Shown here: positions 26,192 through 35,104 of the stretch, one piece after another
Layout: every line of letters begins with the position of its first letter
Numbering within the stretch: position 1 is the first letter of the stretch
DNA from: Paenibacillus tritici
GTDB taxonomy: Bacteria > Bacillota > Bacilli > Paenibacillales > Paenibacillaceae
Reading direction: 5' to 3'
Length of the DNA: 64,000 nucleotides
Assembly (NCBI RefSeq): GCF_013204885.1
Contig: NZ_JABMKX010000026.1
Location: 1 to 64,000, forward strand
The notes under the pieces: model-generated
Told to the model about the DNA's origin: nothing
Seen by the model: only the letters and a program-made list of their open reading frames with translations
Database searches by the model: none
Program-made: the position numbers and the translations under genes

Positions 26192-27595
26192 ATGGCAGGC
26201 TGGGAACGTCTGCAGGAGACGGTACGGTTCGAGCTGCAGCAGCGGATCGAGGAAGGCTGCCAGCCAGGCAATCTGGTTGAGAAGCTGGCCGCTGCCGGCG
26301 ATGATGAGCAGAAGCTCATGGAGGTCTACCGGGAGCTGATGGCCCTTCCCGTGGCGGAGGACTTCCCTTACGAGGAGCCTTCGGATCTGGCGTCGATCAG
26401 ACGGCTGCGTCCCGAAGGTCCGCGTAAGCTTGCGGTGGACTGGACGCCGGACCAGTGGCGGGACAGGTTCTATGGAGCCTGGCTTGGCCGGAGTGTCGGC
26501 TGTGCGCTGGGCAAGCCGCTGGAATACTGGGATTATCTGTACGGGAAGGACGGCCGTACCGGCTGGGAGAACATCGAGCTGTGGTTTCGGGGTGCCGATG
26601 CCTGGCCGATTACAGGGTATACACCCGAGTTCTCCACCGCCCGGGAGGAATATGGTCTGGGCTTAAGCGACTGGTCCTTCACCAGTACACGCGAGAAGAT
26701 CAGCTACATGGAGAGTGACGACGATATCCGTTATACGGTTCTTGGCCTGATGCTGCTGGAGCAAAAAGGGCTGGACTGGGATTCCTGGGATATCGGCAAG
26801 CTGTGGCACGGGCATCTGACCTACGCCCAGGTCTGTACGGCGGAGACCCAGGCCTATATGAACTTTGCCGGGGAGACCTCCCATCTGCACGGGGAGAAGC
26901 CGGAGGATTGGCCGCTGCGGCAGGAGCGGGTGCGGATGCATCTGAATCCGTACCGGGAATGGATCGGTGCAGCCATCCGTGCGGACGGCCTGGCTTATGG
27001 AGTGGCCGGCCGCCCCGAGCTGGCGGCAGAGCTGGGCTGGCGGGATGCGTCCTTCTCGCATGTGAAGAACGGAATCTACGGCGAAATGTTCAATGCCGCG
27101 ATGATCTCTGCTGCGTTCGCGGGCCTCGGCAATGAAGAGATTGTAGAGATCGGGCTGAGCGAGATCCCGCAGACCAGCAGGCTGACCCGGGATGTGCGGC
27201 GGGGTATGGAGATCGCGCAGCAGGCTCGCAGTGAGCGGGAGCTGGTCAGCACACTATGGAACGAGTTCAGTCATTATGACCCGGTGCATACGAACAACAA
27301 CGCAGCGATCGTGGCAGCTTCGCTAATATACGGCGGCGATGACTTCGAGAAAGCCGTAGTTACCTCGGTATCAGCCGGGATGGATACCGACTGCAACGGG
27401 GCCACGGTCGGCTCCATCATGGGAGCGAAGCTGGGCGCTGCCCGGCTTCCCGCCAGCTGGACCGCACCGCTGAACGACCTGCTGTATGCGGATCTGCCGG
27501 GCTTCCACCCGATTCCCATCTCTGAGGTCGCGGAGCGGAGCTATCAGGTGTTCCTGAAGCTACGGGCGGAGCTTGGAGAAGAGCAACAGGGTTAA
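26192..27595 (+). CDS. ADP-ribosylglycohydrolase-family protein
   Basis: A 467-residue protein of the ADP-ribosylglycohydrolase (DraG-like) family, larger than the ~300-residue core because of an N-terminal extension of about 90 residues and internal insertions. Family landmarks: GAWLGRSVGCALGKPLE (fold start), SDDDIRYTVLGL (metal site) and GMDTDCNGATVGSIMGAKLG (second metal site). The family removes ADP-ribose from proteins or small molecules, and some members act on other N-glycosides. It begins three bases after the nucleoside hydrolase stop, with AGGAG touching its ATG, so translation is probably coupled. In this operon it may process an unusual imported nucleoside; that is inference. Confidence 0.88.
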   Translation: MAGWERLQETVRFELQQRIEEGCQPGNLVEKLAAAGDDEQKLMEVYRELMALPVAEDFPYEEPSDLASIRRLRPEGPRKLAVDWTPDQWRDRFYGAWLGRSVGCALGKPLEYWDYLYGKDGRTGWENIELWFRGADAWPITGYTPEFSTAREEYGLGLSDWSFTSTREKISYMESDDDIRYTVLGLMLLEQKGLDWDSWDIGKLWHGHLTYAQVCTAETQAYMNFAGETSHLHGEKPEDWPLRQERVRMHLNPYREWIGAAIRADGLAYGVAGRPELAAELGWRDASFSHVKNGIYGEMFNAAMISAAFAGLGNEEIVEIGLSEIPQTSRLTRDVRRGMEIAQQARSERELVSTLWNEFSHYDPVHTNNNAAIVAASLIYGGDDFEKAVVTSVSAGMDTDCNGATVGSIMGAKLGAARLPASWTAPLNDLLYADLPGFHPIPISEVAERSYQVFLKLRAELGEEQQG

Positions 27596-27629
27596 TACAG
27601 ATACTAATTATATTTGAGCGCTTTTTTAA

Positions 27630-27688
27630 GTCGCCTCGCACCAGCTGTTTTCAGGGGAAAACAGCTGGTGCGATTGGGCGGCTTTTTT
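27630..27688 (+). terminator. Terminator of the nucleoside operon
   Basis: CGCACCAGCTGTTTTC (27637-27652) pairs exactly with 27657-27672, flanked by GTCGCC/GGCGGC and six Ts. Confidence 0.93.
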
Positions 27689-27786
27689 GTCGTCTGGGAA
27701 GTTATTACCTTCACTTGTTCTGGATGATATACAGTTGGGGGATAAGTGCTCAGACGCATCTAGAGTGAGGAGCCTAAATGGTATGC

Positions 27787-27911
27787 GAAAAACCGAACAC
27801 AATTGGATTGGGTACGCCACGTAAGCCAAATGTAATCGAAAAACCGAATACAATTGGACTGGGTGCACCGCGTAAGCCAAATGTAATCGGAAAATCGAAC
27901 ACAATGTGCTG
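27787..27911. repeat. 51-bp tandem repeat (2.4 copies)
   Basis: Units at 27787-27837, 27838-27888 and a partial at 27889-27911. The first two differ at a few positions only. The period is a multiple of three and the minus strand stays open over it, reading FRLHLAY repeatedly, but that frame has no ribosome site and no recognisable protein family. Confidence 0.75.
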
Positions 27912-28020
27912 TTGTTAAGGTAAGTGGGCTGTATATAGGCCAATGTCACAACTGGAAATGTCAAAAAGCAAAAAGAAGCGGAGGGGAAATTTGGAACTGT
28001 AGGAGCGGTAGCGACCGTCT

Positions 28021-28144
28021 TTATATTTGGATTTCTCCCGCGAGGAGTGGTTTCCATCATGAAATCCAAATATAACAGCGGCCGGAAGTCCAAGTGTTCA
28101 CCGCAGTGATGACCAAGCTTGAGTTTTAAGTTAACATTCACATG
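28021..28144. repeat. Hairpin element plus leader segment, copy Y
   Basis: TTATATTTGGATTTC (28021-28035) pairs exactly over 15 bases with 28061-28075. It is followed by GGAAGTCCAA, TTCACCGCAGTGA, AAGCTT and TTCACATGA, the same order as in copy X before the nucleoside hydrolase. In overall design (T-rich arm, ~25-base loop, A-rich arm) it recalls the repeats at 16421 and 39824. Confidence 0.6.
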
Positions 28145-28220
28145 ATTCAACTTGTATGTTAGCATTACTTGTAATTCAATTACTTACCAAATTTTGATTA
28201 TGGAGATAGGAGCGGAGCTC

Positions 28221-29762
28221 ATGCTAAAAGTCATGATTGTGGATGATGAACCCTGGGTTCTGGAAGGACTTAGAACGATGGTGGACTGGGAGAAATCCGG
28301 GTTCGAGGTATGCGCCGAAGCGCTTAACGCCGGGGATGCTCTCCGGCTGATCCGGGAGCACAGGCCGGATATGCTGCTTACGGATATTAATCTTCCGGTG
28401 ATGAGCGGCCTGGAGCTGATCGCAGCGGTGAAGGAAGTGCTGGACCCGCCGCCCCGGTTCGTTATTCTGAGCGGGTATGATGATTTCAACTATGCCCGGA
28501 CTGCGCTGCGCCATAAGGTGGACGGCTACCTGCTGAAGCCGGTCGATGAGGAGGAGATTGAGGAGCTCCTGGGGAAGATCAGAGCTATTATTCAAAATGA
28601 AACCGCTTCCAGATTAGAGGGGCGCAAGAAGCATAACCTCCTGGTACATAATCTGATCAGCCGCTGCCTCCAGGGGGAATGGAATGAGGAGCTGGAGCGC
28701 GCAGCCTACAGTCTGCTGGGACTTCAGCCTGATACGGAGCTGCAGTGCATTCTTGCTGCTGCCATTTCAGGCACGGTGGGCCTGAACGAAGGAAATACCG
28801 AAGGATTCCCTGGGGATCTCGGGTATGTATTTCAAGACCCGGCGGGAAGGGCCGGACTCCTTGTAAGGTCTGACGGACTATCCTCTGAGGCGCTTGAGGC
28901 GGCAGCCGTCCAAGTGCAGAGGGTGCAGTCTGAGAAGCTGGGGGTGCCGGTAGCTGTAATGATCAGCGGCCGAAGGACAGGTCTGCGCTCCATCCAGGAG
29001 CTGTACGCCCAGACCCTGGAGGTCTGGGGCCTCAAATACCGGAAGGAGCAGGGCGGGATTTTCTATTACAACGATTTGAGAACCGCCCGCCTGTCTCCCG
29101 AATCCGCAGGAGGACACTTTACGCGTGTGCTGGATGAGGTGAAGGAGGGAGGGCCTGAGCAGATCCGGGCTGCTGTCAGGGATGCTTTTGCTGCCATGAC
29201 TGCGAAGCGGGTGACTATAGACGCCGCCCGGGCAGAGGTCGCCCATCTGGAGATTACCTTGTGCCGGAGCATCGCTGAAATGCAGGGAGATCCCGATACG
29301 ATTATGAGCGCCATGCGTCTGGAATACGGCAATCTGGGCGGCCTTGCGGATTATTACAAGCTGAGCCTGTATGTGGATAAGCTCTGCCAGGAGACAGCGC
29401 TCTATCTGGCTCAGCTGCGGGCAGGCAACGAAGGGAACACCATCTATAATGTGATCCAGTACGTGGACCTTGAATTCCGCAGCAAGCTGCAGCTTCAGGA
29501 TCTCGCCAGGCAGTTTCATATGAATTCGGCCTACCTGGGCCAGCTGTTCCGCAAGGAGACGGGCCGCAGCTTCAGCGATTATCTGAATGAGAAGCGGATC
29601 GAAGCGGCCAAGGGTCTGCTGAAGCGCACCCAGCTCAAAATATCGGATATCGCGGTGCAGGTGGGCTTTTCCAATACGGATTATTTCATCGACAAGTTCA
29701 AGGGTAAAGTGGGCTCATCCCCTTCGGTGTACAAGAATGCCCATAAGAATAAGCAGCTCTAA
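28221..29762 (+). CDS. YesN-type response regulator (receiver + AraC output)
   Basis: A 513-residue regulator. Receiver domain at 1-120 with acidic pair Asp8-Asp9, phospho-acceptor Asp55 (LLTDINLP) and the conserved LKPVDE. A ~250-residue middle part of no clear fold follows, then two AraC helix-turn-helices (~410-513: LARQFHMNSAYLGQLFRK; IAVQVGFSNTDYFIDKFKGK). ATG 28221 is chosen because GGAGCGGAG precedes it; the frame is open further upstream. Followed by a sensor kinase and a second regulator of the same build. Likely controls the sugar importer at 33329-37044. Confidence 0.9.
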   Translation: MLKVMIVDDEPWVLEGLRTMVDWEKSGFEVCAEALNAGDALRLIREHRPDMLLTDINLPVMSGLELIAAVKEVLDPPPRFVILSGYDDFNYARTALRHKVDGYLLKPVDEEEIEELLGKIRAIIQNETASRLEGRKKHNLLVHNLISRCLQGEWNEELERAAYSLLGLQPDTELQCILAAAISGTVGLNEGNTEGFPGDLGYVFQDPAGRAGLLVRSDGLSSEALEAAAVQVQRVQSEKLGVPVAVMISGRRTGLRSIQELYAQTLEVWGLKYRKEQGGIFYYNDLRTARLSPESAGGHFTRVLDEVKEGGPEQIRAAVRDAFAAMTAKRVTIDAARAEVAHLEITLCRSIAEMQGDPDTIMSAMRLEYGNLGGLADYYKLSLYVDKLCQETALYLAQLRAGNEGNTIYNVIQYVDLEFRSKLQLQDLARQFHMNSAYLGQLFRKETGRSFSDYLNEKRIEAAKGLLKRTQLKISDIAVQVGFSNTDYFIDKFKGKVGSSPSVYKNAHKNKQL

Positions 29763-29841
29763 GTGGAAACGGCTTTGCCGTCGAAGGTTACTCAGATACT
29801 GTGCGGGGACCCCGAAATCTTAAGAAAGCCGGGTGTGAGGG

Positions 29842-31665
29842 ATGGCTACAAGAAGGGTGAAATTCGGCACCATCATCAATGATATTCCGCTTAGCTACAA
29901 GTTCTATCTCATCTACATTGTGGGAGTGCTCCTGCCGATCATGGTGCTGAATCTTGTGTTCCTGGACCGGATCACGGATCTCATCAAATCGAGAGAGCAG
30001 CAGAATCTGGAGATCTCCATGGAGCGGGCGCGCAAGGATATTCATGATTTTATTGAAGGGGGGGTGTCTGTCGGCTACACGCTGGCTGCGGATAAGAACC
30101 TGTACGAGATGCTGGACCGGACGTATACGGACTCTATCGAATTCTATAGCATGTTCAACGAACAGCTGAGAGACCGGATGAACAGTTATATGCCGGTGAA
30201 CAACCAGCTCGAACGGATCAGCATATACACCAATAACCAGACGGTTGTGTCTGGAGGGAATTATCAGGTTATGAACGATAAGGTATGGTTCAGTGACTGG
30301 TACCGGCAGGCGAAGAAGGCCAGCACCCAGGTCTATGTTACCGCTTACCGCACCACGGAGAATAAGAATCTGGCCTCCTCCACCCCTACGCTGAGTGTGA
30401 TCGAGACGATGGATAATTACCGCAGTCTGAACACCTATGAGAAAGTGCTGCGGATTGATCTGGACCTTAACGAAATCTATGACATTATTGTCCGGGAAAG
30501 AGATTACCTGAGCCTCTATCTGATCAACGGGGAGGACAAGATTGTGATGTCAGCGGACAGTGGCTATCAGCATATTACTAATGATCCCTATCCGGTATTC
30601 GATCAATGGGGCGACAGCCGGGATGATAGCGAGAATGTGCGGGTAATGGCCGTAGGCACGGCGAACTATCTCAAGGGCTGGCGGATTGTCGGAATTACGC
30701 AAGGGGAGCGGATCTCCCAGGCGATCCTGGATATCCGGCTATATGCGGCGGGCTTGGCGACAACGCTTACCCTGCTGACCAGCGGATTCATATACATGAT
30801 GCTGCGCTCCTACAACTACCGGGTGAAACGCCTGTCCCGGCATATGCAGAAGGTGACGAATGAGAAGTTCGAGCTGATCGCCATTGATGAGGGCCGGGAT
30901 GAGATCGGCGGGCTGATCCGCAACTTCAACCGGATGACCTCCAGAATCCATTCGCTGATCAACGATGTGTACAAGCTGGAGATCCAAAGCAAGAACCTGG
31001 AGATGGAGCGCGTCAGGGCGGAGCTGAACTTCCTGCAGAGCCAGATGAACCCTCATTTTCTGTTCAATACGCTGAATGCGATTCTGGTGGTATGTACCAA
31101 GAACAAATATAACGATGTCACCGATATTGTGAAAAGCCTGTCGAGGCTGCTGCGCAGACTGCTGAGCTGGAAGGAAGACCTGGTGTCCGTGCGCGAGGAG
31201 ATCGCATTCATCGACATGTATCTCAAGATTGAGAAATTCAGGTTCCGGGATAAATTCGATTATACGTTCGAGATTGATGAGCAATCCCTGAATTATAAAA
31301 TCCCGAAGCTGAGTATGCAGCCGCTGGTTGAGAATTCCTGCAAGCACGGCCTGCAGACCATTGAGGGGCTGGGTGTGATCAAGGTTGCTGCAGCCGTTCT
31401 GGATAACCGGCTGCAGATTACGGTATCTGACAACGGTAAAGGCATGGAACCCGAGAAGCTGAAGGAATTAATGTTTGCCGTGCGCAAGGAGGATTACTCC
31501 GGAGCGAACATCGGTATCCGCAATGTATACCGTAGACTGGAGCTCAATTACGCGGATCAGGTACGCTTCGAGATCTCCAGCACGCCGGGTCAGGGAACCG
31601 TGGTGACCTTCGGCATTCCCCTGAGGCTGCTTGAGACGACTCATTCCCCGGAAAGCGAGGTATAG
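29842..31665 (+). CDS. YesM-type sensor histidine kinase
   Basis: A 607-residue membrane kinase: helix at ~23-45, extracellular sensor (~46-300), second helix at ~303-325, HAMP-type linker, then the LytS/YesM kinase core with phospho-acceptor His405 in QMNPHFLFNTLNA and the ATP-lid motifs MQPLVENSCKHG and DNGKGM. A weak GTGAGGG stands before ATG 29842. The stop is three bases from the next regulator start. It is expected to phosphorylate one or both neighbouring YesN-type regulators in response to an external sugar. Confidence 0.92.
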   Translation: MATRRVKFGTIINDIPLSYKFYLIYIVGVLLPIMVLNLVFLDRITDLIKSREQQNLEISMERARKDIHDFIEGGVSVGYTLAADKNLYEMLDRTYTDSIEFYSMFNEQLRDRMNSYMPVNNQLERISIYTNNQTVVSGGNYQVMNDKVWFSDWYRQAKKASTQVYVTAYRTTENKNLASSTPTLSVIETMDNYRSLNTYEKVLRIDLDLNEIYDIIVRERDYLSLYLINGEDKIVMSADSGYQHITNDPYPVFDQWGDSRDDSENVRVMAVGTANYLKGWRIVGITQGERISQAILDIRLYAAGLATTLTLLTSGFIYMMLRSYNYRVKRLSRHMQKVTNEKFELIAIDEGRDEIGGLIRNFNRMTSRIHSLINDVYKLEIQSKNLEMERVRAELNFLQSQMNPHFLFNTLNAILVVCTKNKYNDVTDIVKSLSRLLRRLLSWKEDLVSVREEIAFIDMYLKIEKFRFRDKFDYTFEIDEQSLNYKIPKLSMQPLVENSCKHGLQTIEGLGVIKVAAAVLDNRLQITVSDNGKGMEPEKLKELMFAVRKEDYSGANIGIRNVYRRLELNYADQVRFEISSTPGQGTVVTFGIPLRLLETTHSPESEV

Positions 31666-31668
31666 ACC

Positions 31669-33216
31669 ATGAAATACAAAGTATTATTGATTGATGACGA
31701 GCCGAGCGCTCTTGAAGGTATGGAGATGTGGATTGACTGGCAGGAGCTGGGCTTCGAGCTGTGCGGAACCTGCGGCAATGGCCGGGAGGGGCTGCAGCTG
31801 ATGAAGCAGCTGCAGCCGGATCTGGTCATTACCGATATCCATATGCCGCTGATGAATGGCCTGGAGATGATCGGGGAATGGCGTCAGGAGGAGACGGATT
31901 CCATTAAGTTCGTCATTCTGAGCGGCTACAGTGAATTTGAATATGCCCGCACAGCAATCAGCTACGGGATTAACCACTACCTGCTGAAGCCGGTCTTCCC
32001 GGAGGAAGCGACCGAGGAGCTGCGGGAGATCCGCCTGGAGCTGGAGCAGGAGGCGAACCGCAGAAGGATTCATGAGACAGCCTCCGGGGAAGAGGCGGCC
32101 GCCTTAATCAAAGGGCTGTTGTACGGGAGGCAGGGAGACCCGGAGCTTATGGATCTGCTGGAGACGCTGCCCGGCTTCCGGGAGAGCGTGGCCTGGAATA
32201 TCTGCCTGATCCAGACGGTCCCGGAGCTATGTCCAGAGGTGCGCTGCAAGGCAGTCTCTCTGCTGGCCGGATGTAAGGCAGCCGTGACCATGGATCTGGA
32301 GGCGGGGCTGCTCGGAATCGTATACGGAATGACTACAGGCAGGGGGGAGGACGGCGGAATCACGGAGGCGCTGGATATCCTGCTGCAGGAATATGGCAGA
32401 GCGAACATTCATATCGCCGTGGGAACACAAGAGAACTCCTTGCTGTGCATAGAGGACAGCTATCATAGAGCCAAAGAGACCTTGCTGCATTTCTTCTATG
32501 AACCGGAAGGGGCGGGAATTCTGGCTTACAACGGGGTGCAGGGCAAGCCCTTCAGCTATCATTATGATCATATCGGGCTGATGGATGCCCTGCTGGATTG
32601 CGTGAATCTCCTGGACGCGGACGGCTACCGCAAGGCACTCGAAGCGGCGGCACGAAGCTTCCGGGAACAGCTGGTGGCGCCGGAGGTGGTGCGCAAATTC
32701 GTTATCCATCTCATGTACCGGATATTCGGAGTCGCGCCCGGAGCGGAATCCGCAGGCGAAGGACACGGGACAGCCTCCAGCCTTGAAGTCTCAGAGATTC
32801 AGCAGACGATGACCCCGCTGAGCGGGCTGCTCAGCCGCTTATTGTCCTGCGGGGAGAAGGCGATAGATCTGTTGGTGCGCGAGCAGAATTATAAGTCGCA
32901 TGGGATTGTCCGGGAGATTAACCAGTACATCGGGGAGCATTACCAGGAGAGCCTGAGCATCCAGAAGCTGGCCGAGATCTTCTTCCTGCATCCGGTATAC
33001 CTGGGGCAATTACTGATTAAGAAGAACGGGATAACCTTCAATGAGCAGCTGCATCATCTGCGGATTCAGGCTGCGGCCGTGCTGCTGCGCGAGAGCAAGC
33101 TGAAGCTATCAGAGATTGCCGAACGTGTGGGTTATGCCAACTACGGGCAATTTCTGAAACGCTTTGAGAAGGAGATGCACATGGGTCCGAATGAGTACCG
33201 CCATGCCAAGTTCTAA
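31669..33216 (+). CDS. YesN-type response regulator (second copy)
   Basis: A 515-residue regulator: receiver domain with Asp9-Asp10 and phospho-acceptor Asp56 (VITDIHMP), LLKPVFPEE, a variable middle, and C-terminal AraC helix-turn-helices (LAEIFFLHPVYLGQLLIKK; IAERVGYANYGQFLKRFEK). Spacing of three bases from the kinase gene makes this the standard partner. It shares the architecture but only moderate sequence with the regulator at 28221. The sugar-binding lipoprotein gene follows 112 bases later. Confidence 0.92.
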   Translation: MKYKVLLIDDEPSALEGMEMWIDWQELGFELCGTCGNGREGLQLMKQLQPDLVITDIHMPLMNGLEMIGEWRQEETDSIKFVILSGYSEFEYARTAISYGINHYLLKPVFPEEATEELREIRLELEQEANRRRIHETASGEEAAALIKGLLYGRQGDPELMDLLETLPGFRESVAWNICLIQTVPELCPEVRCKAVSLLAGCKAAVTMDLEAGLLGIVYGMTTGRGEDGGITEALDILLQEYGRANIHIAVGTQENSLLCIEDSYHRAKETLLHFFYEPEGAGILAYNGVQGKPFSYHYDHIGLMDALLDCVNLLDADGYRKALEAAARSFREQLVAPEVVRKFVIHLMYRIFGVAPGAESAGEGHGTASSLEVSEIQQTMTPLSGLLSRLLSCGEKAIDLLVREQNYKSHGIVREINQYIGEHYQESLSIQKLAEIFFLHPVYLGQLLIKKNGITFNEQLHHLRIQAAAVLLRESKLKLSEIAERVGYANYGQFLKRFEKEMHMGPNEYRHAKF

Positions 33217-33328
33217 ACTTTTCAGGGGTATACCTTTAGTTCGGTCGTATTTTAAGAGACGGTTCACCTCTATAATTCATTTGTGTAAGTGCTTACAAAT
33301 TAAAGAAAATACACTATGGAGGTGCTTT

Positions 33329-35020
33329 ATGGGGGGCAAGTTGAAAGTTACGTACAAGTATTCCCTGATTGCTCTGTTATCCCTTAGCTTCACACTGTCA
33401 GGCTGCGGGGGCAACAATGCTGCTACTACAGGCAAAGCTAAGGAGCCAGCATCCACAGAATCTGCTTCAGCTAACACGGGAGGAAAGATTGAACCATTTA
33501 AAGTAAGTGCATTTATCGGTGTAGCCGGGCAACAGCCGACACCGGATAACAAGATTTACAAGAAGATCAAGGAAGAAACCGGAGCCAGCTTCGATATGGA
33601 ATTCTTAGCAGGCGACATTAACCAGAAGCTGGGCGTCATGATTGCCGGCCAGGATTATCCGGATCTTATGACCGGGAGCACCAAACTTACCGCAGCAGGA
33701 GCTTATATCCCGCTCGAAGACCTGATTGAAGAGCATGCGCCAAATTTGAAAGCGCATTATGCAGACTACTGGAACATGATGAAGGACCCGAACGACGGGC
33801 ATATCTATATCCTGCCTAACTACGGCGTATACAACGGTAAGGTCAACAGTTCATGGTATTCGGGACCTGCCTTCTGGATTCAAAAAGCAGTCCTTAAGGA
33901 ATTCAATTATCCGAAGGTGAAGACTCTGGATCAGTATTTTGACCTGATCGAGCAATATAAAGCCAAATATCCGAAAATTGACGGCAGCCCGACCATCGGG
34001 TTTGAAATTCTGAACTATGACTGGAAGAACTGGGGTCTGTTCAACGCTCCGCAGCATCTGATCGGACATCCGAATGATGGCGGCGTAGTTGTGAAGGACG
34101 GCGTGGCAGAGGTTTTTGCGAACAAGGACTATGCCAAAAAGTACTATCAGAAGCTGAATGAGATGAATGAAAAAGGGATTATCGACAAAGAAACCTTCGT
34201 ACAGAATTACGACCAGTATATGGCAAAGCTGTCCAGCGGCACCGTCCTGGGGATGTTCGACCAGCACTGGAATTTCAATGCGGCTGAGGATTCACTGACG
34301 ACCCAAAATAAAATTGAACGCACGTATGTAGGTCTTCCGCTTGTATACGAAGAGTCGACCAAGGACCACTACCGCGATCTTGCGGTGCTTAACCTTAACA
34401 ACGGCTTCGGTATCAGCATTAATGCCAAAGATCCGGTGAAGATCATCAAGCTGCTGGACACGCTGATCCAGGAAGACTGGCAGAAGCTGTTCTCATGGGG
34501 TGTGGAAGGCGAGGATTATATCGTTGAGAACGGCAGATTCATGAGAACCCAGGAACAGCGTGATAATGCAGCCGATGCTACGTGGCAGCTTGGCAACAAA
34601 GCGAAATCGCTGTTTGAGTATCTGCCCAAAACAGAAGGAAGCTACAGCGACGGCAACTCAACGGATGCTGCTGCACAGCCTGAAGAATACAAAGCGGGTC
34701 TGAAGCCGTTCGATAAGGAAGTCCTTGATGCCTATGGCTTCAACTCCTATGTAGACTTCTTCAGCGAACCGCCTGCTAACCCGGTCTATTATCCTGCCTG
34801 GTCCATCGACCTGATTGAAGGCTCGGATGCCAAAATCGCCAACACCAAGCTGAATGAGCTCCAGACCAAGTTCCTGCCAAAAGCCATCCTTGCCAAGCCG
34901 GCTGAATTCGATTCCGTCTGGGCCGATTATACCGGACAGATCGAGAAGGCCAATGTGAAGGCTTACGAAGACAAGATCAATGAGCAGATTAAGTGGAGAA
35001 TTGAGAACTGGAGTAAATAA
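33329..35020 (+). CDS. Sugar ABC transporter substrate-binding lipoprotein (LplA-like)
   Basis: Lipid-anchored binding protein of 563 residues; lipobox LSGC with Cys26, linker rich in Ala/Ser/Thr, then a large binding fold. ATG 33329 is preferred because GGAGGTG lies just before it; the open frame extends upstream into the regulator gene but has no signal peptide there. It heads the importer of 35105-37044 controlled by the upstream kinase and regulators. The ligand is unknown. Confidence 0.93.
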   Translation: MGGKLKVTYKYSLIALLSLSFTLSGCGGNNAATTGKAKEPASTESASANTGGKIEPFKVSAFIGVAGQQPTPDNKIYKKIKEETGASFDMEFLAGDINQKLGVMIAGQDYPDLMTGSTKLTAAGAYIPLEDLIEEHAPNLKAHYADYWNMMKDPNDGHIYILPNYGVYNGKVNSSWYSGPAFWIQKAVLKEFNYPKVKTLDQYFDLIEQYKAKYPKIDGSPTIGFEILNYDWKNWGLFNAPQHLIGHPNDGGVVVKDGVAEVFANKDYAKKYYQKLNEMNEKGIIDKETFVQNYDQYMAKLSSGTVLGMFDQHWNFNAAEDSLTTQNKIERTYVGLPLVYEESTKDHYRDLAVLNLNNGFGISINAKDPVKIIKLLDTLIQEDWQKLFSWGVEGEDYIVENGRFMRTQEQRDNAADATWQLGNKAKSLFEYLPKTEGSYSDGNSTDAAAQPEEYKAGLKPFDKEVLDAYGFNSYVDFFSEPPANPVYYPAWSIDLIEGSDAKIANTKLNELQTKFLPKAILAKPAEFDSVWADYTGQIEKANVKAYEDKINEQIKWRIENWSK

Positions 35021-35104
35021 CGGAAGGTCTGGTACAGGGCATAAGGTGGAGGGCCGGACTGGCCTTCCACTTACCTTAATATGATGGAGTAGGAGACAAC
35101 GAAT

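Noticed and set aside
27787..27911. Possible CRISPR array
   Set aside because: The units are directly adjacent 51-mers that diverge gradually, with no constant repeat and variable spacer and no cas genes nearby.
27626..28165. 179-codon minus-strand frame containing repeated FRLHLAY units
   Set aside because: It covers the operon terminator, a tandem repeat and a hairpin repeat, has no ribosome site and no known domain; recorded as a repeat instead.
32598..32786. Small frames inside the YesN-type regulator gene
   Set aside because: Shadow frames of a conserved protein with no start signals.
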